NCBI GenBank assembly: GCA_017517865.1
Contig: JAFWYB010000052.1
Coordinates: forward strand, 62,001 to 126,000
DNA: 64,000 nt
From: Clostridia bacterium
GTDB lineage: Bacteria; Bacillota; Clostridia; Oscillospirales; Acutalibacteraceae
Direction of reading: 5' to 3'
The notes under the pieces are model-generated. The model did not search any database. It was not told the origin of the DNA and worked only from the letters and a program-made list of their open reading frames with translations. Positions 60,088 through 64,000 of the stretch are shown piece after piece (the first letter of the stretch is position 1; each line of letters begins with the position of its first letter). The translations under genes and the position numbers were made by a program.

Positions 60088-60138
60088 CATTATTGGCTTA
60101 AAAACATAAAAACGGGCAATAATATTAAAAAATTTCTA

Positions 60139-60167
60139 TTGACAAGTAAAAAAACTTAATGTATAAT
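60139..60167 (+). promoter_or_regulatory. Promoter of rpsU
   Basis: TTGACA 60139-60144 and TATAAT 60162-60167 with a 17-bp spacer are fully consensus. Confidence 0.85.
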
Positions 60168-60227
60168 AATTTGCGTATCCTTGAATGGAAATATACCCCT
60201 GCTAACAGGTAAGGGAGGGAAATATAA

Positions 60228-60404
60228 ATGAGTCAGGTAAAAGTAAAAGAGAACGAGTCACTCGACAGTGCTCTCAGACGTTTTAAGAGACAGACTTCAC
60301 GCGATGGCATTATTCAGGAAGTTCGTAAAAGAGAACATTATGAAAAGCCCTCAGTAGCAAGAAAGAAGAAGTCTGAAGCTGCTCGTAAGCGCAAATTTAA
60401 GTAA
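60228..60404 (+). CDS. rpsU: 30S ribosomal protein S21
   Basis: This 58-residue, highly basic protein begins [19 protein letters not shown] and continues [10 protein letters not shown] with an Arg/Lys-rich end, the standard bS21 sequence. It is short and easily missed. AAGGGAGGG precedes the ATG, with its own consensus promoter and terminator, so it is a single-gene transcript. S21 helps base pairing of mRNA and 16S rRNA during initiation. Confidence 0.95.
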   Translation: MSQVKVKENESLDSALRRFKRQTSRDGIIQEVRKREHYEKPSVARKKKSEAARKRKFK

Positions 60405-60411
60405 TCAAACT

Positions 60412-60443
60412 AAAATCGCCCGCAGTTTTTTCGGGCGATTTTT
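60412..60443 (+). terminator. Terminator of rpsU
   Basis: AAAATCGCCCG pairs with CGGGCGATTTT (60432-60442), followed by T and then GTCATTT. The loop is T-rich. Confidence 0.8.
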
Positions 60444-60476
60444 GTCATTTATAATATTTTAAAGACGGTGTATAAT

Positions 60477-61541
60477 ATGCTTGAAAAACTCAAAGAACAT
60501 TTCAGTAATACCAATTCCGGCGCACTCATTATGAGTGAGGAAAACATTTCATATTTCACCTCATTCCATTCATCAAACGGCTATCTTGTGGTTACAGGTA
60601 ATAAAGCTTATTTTCTTACAGACAGCAGATATATTGAAGCGGCACAGAACACAATCAGGTGCTGCGACGAGATTATACAGCTCAAGTCGATGAAAGCGGA
60701 TCTTACTTGTCTTATTGACCGTCTTGAAATAAACGAGCTTAAGCTCGAAAGTACAAGAGTGACCGTTTCGCGTTATAATGAAATAAAGGGCTTGTTCCCG
60801 TCTGCTTTTGTCAGCTGTGACGGCAGTCTTGATAAAGCCATAGATGAAATACGTGTCCTTAAAAGCCGTGAGCAGGTTGAGAAAATAATCAGAGCACAGA
60901 GAATATCAGAAAAGGCATTTAAGTATATTCTCGGCTTTATTGACGACACAAGAACGGAAAAGGAAATTGCACTTGAGCTTGAATACTTTATGCTCAGAAA
61001 CGGAGCGGATGCACTTTCCTTTGATACCATAGCCGTCAGCGGCAAAAACAGTTCACTTCCTCACGGTGTACCCTCTGACAAAAAGATTGAAAGAGGAGAT
61101 TTTATTACAATGGATTACGGTGCTGTTGTTGATTTCTATCATTCGGATATGACCAGAACCGTTGCTTTCGGTGAGGTATCGTCAAAGCAGGCTGAAGTTT
61201 ATGAAACCGTGCTCAGAGCACAGACGGCGGGCCTTGAAAAAATCAGACCCGGTGTTTCATGCAAAGATGTTGATGCTGTTTCAAGAGATATTATAAAAAA
61301 TGCAGGCTACGGTGAATATTTCGGTCACGGACTCGGTCACGGCGTCGGTGTTGAAATACACGAAAAGCCCACACTTAATCCTTCATCGGCCGATATACTT
61401 ACGGCGGGTCATATTGTAACCGTTGAGCCCGGCATTTATTTACCGGATGAATTCGGTGTGAGAATTGAAGATATGGCGTTCGTTACGGAAGACGGTTATA
61501 TCAATCTTACGAATTGCGAAAAGAAGCTTATAGTTTTATAA
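60477..61541 (+). CDS. M24-family Xaa-Pro aminopeptidase
   Basis: This 354-residue protein has a creatinase-like N-terminal domain and an M24 pita-bread domain. The metal ligands are visible in MDYGAVVDFYHSDMTRTV (two Asp), FGHGLGHGVGVEIHE (His), VEPGIYL (Glu) and FGVRIED (Glu). It removes N-terminal residues preceding proline from peptides in the cytoplasm. The frame opens at GTG 60468, but ATG 60477 follows GGTG by 6 nt and is chosen. The MITE-like element begins 5 bp after its stop. Confidence 0.9.
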   Translation: MLEKLKEHFSNTNSGALIMSEENISYFTSFHSSNGYLVVTGNKAYFLTDSRYIEAAQNTIRCCDEIIQLKSMKADLTCLIDRLEINELKLESTRVTVSRYNEIKGLFPSAFVSCDGSLDKAIDEIRVLKSREQVEKIIRAQRISEKAFKYILGFIDDTRTEKEIALELEYFMLRNGADALSFDTIAVSGKNSSLPHGVPSDKKIERGDFITMDYGAVVDFYHSDMTRTVAFGEVSSKQAEVYETVLRAQTAGLEKIRPGVSCKDVDAVSRDIIKNAGYGEYFGHGLGHGVGVEIHEKPTLNPSSADILTAGHIVTVEPGIYLPDEFGVRIEDMAFVTEDGYINLTNCEKKLIVL

Positions 61542-61546
61542 TTATA

Positions 61547-61818
61547 AGTTGGCGAATATAATCCGAAATAGCCTGACAGCGTTCTTTTTAAAGGCTTTTC
61601 GGCGCTTCGTCCTCGAAAGGCGGCGGCCTTTCATCGTTCTCAGCATCCAAAAATCCAATTAAAAATACTCACTTTCAGGTCGGAGATTTTTTAAATAGCG
61701 GATTTTTGTCAGGCTAAGGCACAAAACGTAGTGAATCCTCGCTGATTCACGAATATTTTAACAAAAGAATGGCGAAAATCCGCATTAAAAAAACTGTTTT
61801 GGATTATATTCGCCAACT
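61547..61818. mobile_element. MITE-like element with perfect terminal inverted repeats
   Basis: The ends 61547-61564 and 61801-61818 are perfect 18-bp inverted repeats (AGTTGGCGAATATAATCC at the left), flanked on both sides by TA, as in IS630/Tc1-mariner-type insertions. Pairing continues one mismatch further inward. The 272-bp interior codes for no protein and holds nested inverted repeats: 61569-61578 with 61707-61716 (10 bp), 61698-61706 with 61775-61783 (9 bp), and a hairpin 61731-61737/61744-61750. It occupies the whole space between the M24 peptidase and hflX, and its right end is 15 bp from the hflX start. It is probably moved by an IS630-like transposase encoded elsewhere. Confidence 0.8.
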
Positions 61819-61833
61819 TAAGGGAGCATTTTT

Positions 61834-63084
61834 ATGTACGAAAACGATGTTAAAACCGAAAAAGCCTTACTTGTAAGTGTGGATACGGGTGAGTTTGATG
61901 CTGAGGTGTCTATTGATGAGCTTGAGGAGCTTGCGCACACCGCAGGTGCTGAGGTTGTCGGTAAGGTGATACAGAAAAAAGAGGCTCCCGAAAAGGCGAC
62001 CTTTGTCGGTGTAGGTAAGCTTGCTGAGATTATCTCGTTCTGTCAGAGCAACGATGTTGACCTTCTTATTTTTGACAGTGAGCTTTCTCCGTCACAGCAG
62101 AGAAATCTTGAAGCTCTCACTAAGGTTCGCGTAATTGACCGTACAATGCTGATTCTCGATATTTTTGCTATGCGGGCAAGAACAAGTGAGGGTAAGCTTC
62201 AGGTTGAGCTTGCACAGCTTAAATATCAGCTTCCGCGCCTTGCGGGTCAGGGCACATCTCTTTCAAGACTCGGCGGCGGCATCGGCACAAGAGGCCCCGG
62301 TGAAACAAAGCTTGAAAGCGATAAAAGACATATCAGAAGACGTGTTCAGAAGCTTGAGGAAGAGCTCAGGGAGCTTGAAAAAAGGCGTAATCAGATGCAT
62401 AAACGCCGCGAAAAAGACGGTGTGCAGACTGTTGCCATTGTGGGCTATACCAATGCGGGTAAGTCAACGCTTATGAATGCACTTACCGATGCGGGTGTGC
62501 TTGCACAGAATAAGCTTTTTGCAACCCTTGACCCGACTGCAAGGGCACTTAATCTTCCCGACGGAAGACAGGTTATGCTTATTGATACCGTCGGACTTAT
62601 AAGAAGGCTTCCGCATAAGCTGGTTGAAGCCTTTAAATCAACTCTTGAGGAGGCAGCTCACGCAACGGTTATTCTGAATGTCTGCGATGCGTCTGACGAA
62701 CACGCTTCGGAGCATCTTGAGGTTACAAAAAATCTTCTTAACGAGCTTGGCTGTCAGGGTAAGCCCGTTATATCCGTAATGAATAAATGTGACCTCGTGG
62801 GTGATATATATTCTATGCGTACCTTCGGCAAAACGGTTATGATTTCTGCCTTACAGAAAAAAGGCTTTGACGATCTTGTTGAAGCGGTTATGAAGGAATT
62901 GCCTCCTACGAGAAGAAAGGCAGAGCTCCTTATTCCGTTCTCAGCCGGCGGAATTGCCGCAAGAATCAGAAACGAAGGAGCTGTAGAATTCGAGGAATAC
63001 AGACCTGAAGGGCTGTATATGCGTGCTATTGTTGATATCAGCTTTCTTGAGTCGATAAGTCAGTGGATTCTTCCGACGGAATAA
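61834..63084 (+). CDS. hflX: Ribosome-associated GTPase HflX
   Basis: This 416-residue protein has the HflX N-terminal domain (VGVGKLAEIISFCQ), the glycine-rich linker GGIGTRGPGETKLE, a coiled-coil stretch and the GTPase domain with GYTNAGKST, DTVGLIRRLPHKLV and NKCD. HflX splits stalled or hibernating ribosomes under stress. GGGAGC precedes the ATG, only 15 bp from the MITE end, so the promoter must lie inside the MITE or upstream of it. Its 3' end overlaps the convergent DUF4830 gene by 47 nt. Confidence 0.95.
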   Translation: MYENDVKTEKALLVSVDTGEFDAEVSIDELEELAHTAGAEVVGKVIQKKEAPEKATFVGVGKLAEIISFCQSNDVDLLIFDSELSPSQQRNLEALTKVRVIDRTMLILDIFAMRARTSEGKLQVELAQLKYQLPRLAGQGTSLSRLGGGIGTRGPGETKLESDKRHIRRRVQKLEEELRELEKRRNQMHKRREKDGVQTVAIVGYTNAGKSTLMNALTDAGVLAQNKLFATLDPTARALNLPDGRQVMLIDTVGLIRRLPHKLVEAFKSTLEEAAHATVILNVCDASDEHASEHLEVTKNLLNELGCQGKPVISVMNKCDLVGDIYSMRTFGKTVMISALQKKGFDDLVEAVMKELPPTRRKAELLIPFSAGGIAARIRNEGAVEFEEYRPEGLYMRAIVDISFLESISQWILPTE

Positions 63085-63556
63085 AGAAGGTGTGCATAAA
63101 GCCGTCAAGAGCAATGTCCGATACGTCACCGCCTACGATAATACCGTTATAAATAAGCAGATTACCTCTTATTCTGCCGTCGGAGTTTTCGTGGCCGGGG
63201 TAGTTGAGTATTTCGTAGGACCAGTATTTAACGCGGCTACCCTTGAAGGGCTCCAGGTCAAGACCCTGCTGCTTCTGTATATCGTTGTAACGGCTGTATA
63301 CCTCGTCAAATTCTTCGGGTATAACGGTTTCTTTTACCTCACAGGGCTCCGGGTTTATTTCATAGCCGAACTGTGTGAAAAAGGCGATACGCTCATCGTT
63401 TGTGGTTGCCTTCATATTTATTCCGCCTACGGTTGAAGCGGGCAGGGCTTCCTGCTTTGATACATAAATAATACCGCCCACAACGGTAAGAATAACGGCT
63501 AAAGCAATAATTCCGTATTTTTTCAGCTTGTCAGATTTAAGCGATATTACAAACAT
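63038..63556 (-). CDS. DUF4830-type membrane-anchored protein
   Basis: This 172-residue protein has a short basic N-terminus, one membrane helix (about residues 13-32) and an extracellular domain with NDERIAFFTQFGYEI, EEFDEVYSRYNDIQKQQGLDL, KYWSYEILNYP and NLLIYNGIIVGGDV. The wording matches what I know of the DUF4830 family of gut clostridia. The function is unknown. GGTGG precedes the ATG. The 3' end overlaps hflX on the other strand. Confidence 0.75.
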   Translation of the reverse strand: MFVISLKSDKLKKYGIIALAVILTVVGGIIYVSKQEALPASTVGGINMKATTNDERIAFFTQFGYEINPEPCEVKETVIPEEFDEVYSRYNDIQKQQGLDLEPFKGSRVKYWSYEILNYPGHENSDGRIRGNLLIYNGIIVGGDVSDIALDGFMHTFFIPSEESTDLSTQES

Positions 63557-63633
63557 ACATTAACCACCAATCAAAAAATCTTTTTACAGATTTATATGCA
63601 CATTTTATTTCAATAATTCCACAGAGGTGTTTT

Positions 63634-64000
63634 ATGGATTATATACCCTATAATTCCCGTAACGATTTACATAAAAGCAAATATGGGGCTGTAAAAGAAA
63701 ATGAAAATATTGTTTTTAAGGTCGTTATGCCCAGAAATCTGCAGTGCTCTGCCGTTTATCTCGTCATAAAGAGCGACAGCGGTGAATATGAATACCGAAG
63801 TATGAGCTGGCTTTCAATGCAGGGTGACAGTGAAGAGTGGTGGGCACTCGGTTACACTGTAGGTAAAGCTGATATATACTTTTACCATTTTGAATACGAT
63901 ACACCCTGGGGCAGAATGACAATACGCCACAACGGTGACTGTCTCGGCACGCTTACAATGGGCACTCAGGATTGGCAGCTGACCGTTTACGGCAAGGATT
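63634..64000 (+). CDS. Alpha-amylase-family (GH13) protein, N-terminal part, runs off the window
   Basis: ATG 63634 follows AGAGGTG, and the frame stays open to the end (122 codons). It encodes MDYIPYNSRNDLHKSKYGAV, then a beta-rich domain with FKVVMPRN, WWALGYTVGKADIYFYHFEY and WQLTVYGKD. This is the N-terminal carbohydrate-binding/immunoglobulin-like domain of neopullulanase- or cyclomaltodextrinase-type GH13 enzymes without a signal peptide. The catalytic domain is outside the window, so the enzyme type is inferred. Confidence 0.7.
   Translation, partial: MDYIPYNSRNDLHKSKYGAVKENENIVFKVVMPRNLQCSAVYLVIKSDSGEYEYRSMSWLSMQGDSEEWWALGYTVGKADIYFYHFEYDTPWGRMTIRHNGDCLGTLTMGTQDWQLTVYGKD

Noticed and set aside
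61542..61833. tRNA or ncRNA gene in the gap before hflX
   Set aside because: No tRNA cloverleaf or CCA-type end could be drawn; the perfect inverted ends flanked by TA explain the gap as a MITE-like element.

Overview
The window looks like chromosome from an anaerobic, low-to-moderate GC Firmicute, most likely a gut-type clostridium of the Oscillospiraceae/Ruminococcaceae sort. Signs are strong Shine-Dalgarno sites, many sigma-A-like promoters (TTGACA, 17-bp spacer, TATAAT), an rnc-smc-ftsY block, an infC-rpmI-rplT operon with an attenuator-like leader, the gut-clostridial DUF4830 family, and an oxygen-sensitive aldehyde:ferredoxin oxidoreductase. I saw no rRNA, tRNA, CRISPR array, prophage or full insertion sequence. 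The assignment to a lineage is inference.

Layout. 1-13000: the 3' end of glmM, queT under a preQ1-type riboswitch, several MFS transporters, glpK, an LDH2-type dehydrogenase with malic enzyme, an AI-2E-type permease, a secreted phosphoesterase and a pyrimidine-nucleoside phosphorylase. 13000-23900: a signalling and surface locus made of a trypsin-like protease/FHA membrane protein, a PP2C phosphatase, a membrane Ser/Thr kinase, two small membrane proteins and a 1836-residue membrane-anchored surface protein. 23900-25900: an acyltransferase with a zinc-ribbon partner and an N-terminally shortened TVP38-like protein.

25900-36900 is a compact tungsten (or molybdenum) cofactor island. A leftward operon (mogA, moeB/thiF, aor, moaD) faces a rightward operon (tupA, tupB, tupC, moeA, moeA-PBP fusion, moaC, moaA, MOSC). 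The rightward operon is preceded by a Moco/Tuco-type riboswitch candidate. Together they would import tungstate, make molybdopterin, insert the metal and supply the cofactor to AOR. No moaE is present.

37100-64000 is mostly housekeeping: an MFS carrier, a small abundant-looking protein, an aldose epimerase, an MBL hydrolase, a VanY-type peptidase, infC-rpmI-rplT, an rRNA methylase, dprA, topA, trmFO, rnc, an Elp3-like radical SAM protein, smc, ftsY, rdgB, yhbY, a nadD-yqeK fusion, rsfS, leuS, rpsU, an M24 peptidase, hflX, a DUF4830 protein and the start of a GH13-type protein.

The least explained items are (i) the protease-FHA/phosphatase/kinase/surface-protein locus with repeated ET(T/S)-type motifs in two proteins; (ii) a roughly 230-nt intergenic element present twice, with a compensatory base change in a hairpin; and (iii) a 272-bp MITE-like element with perfect 18-bp (20-bp including flanking TA) inverted ends directly upstream of hflX.
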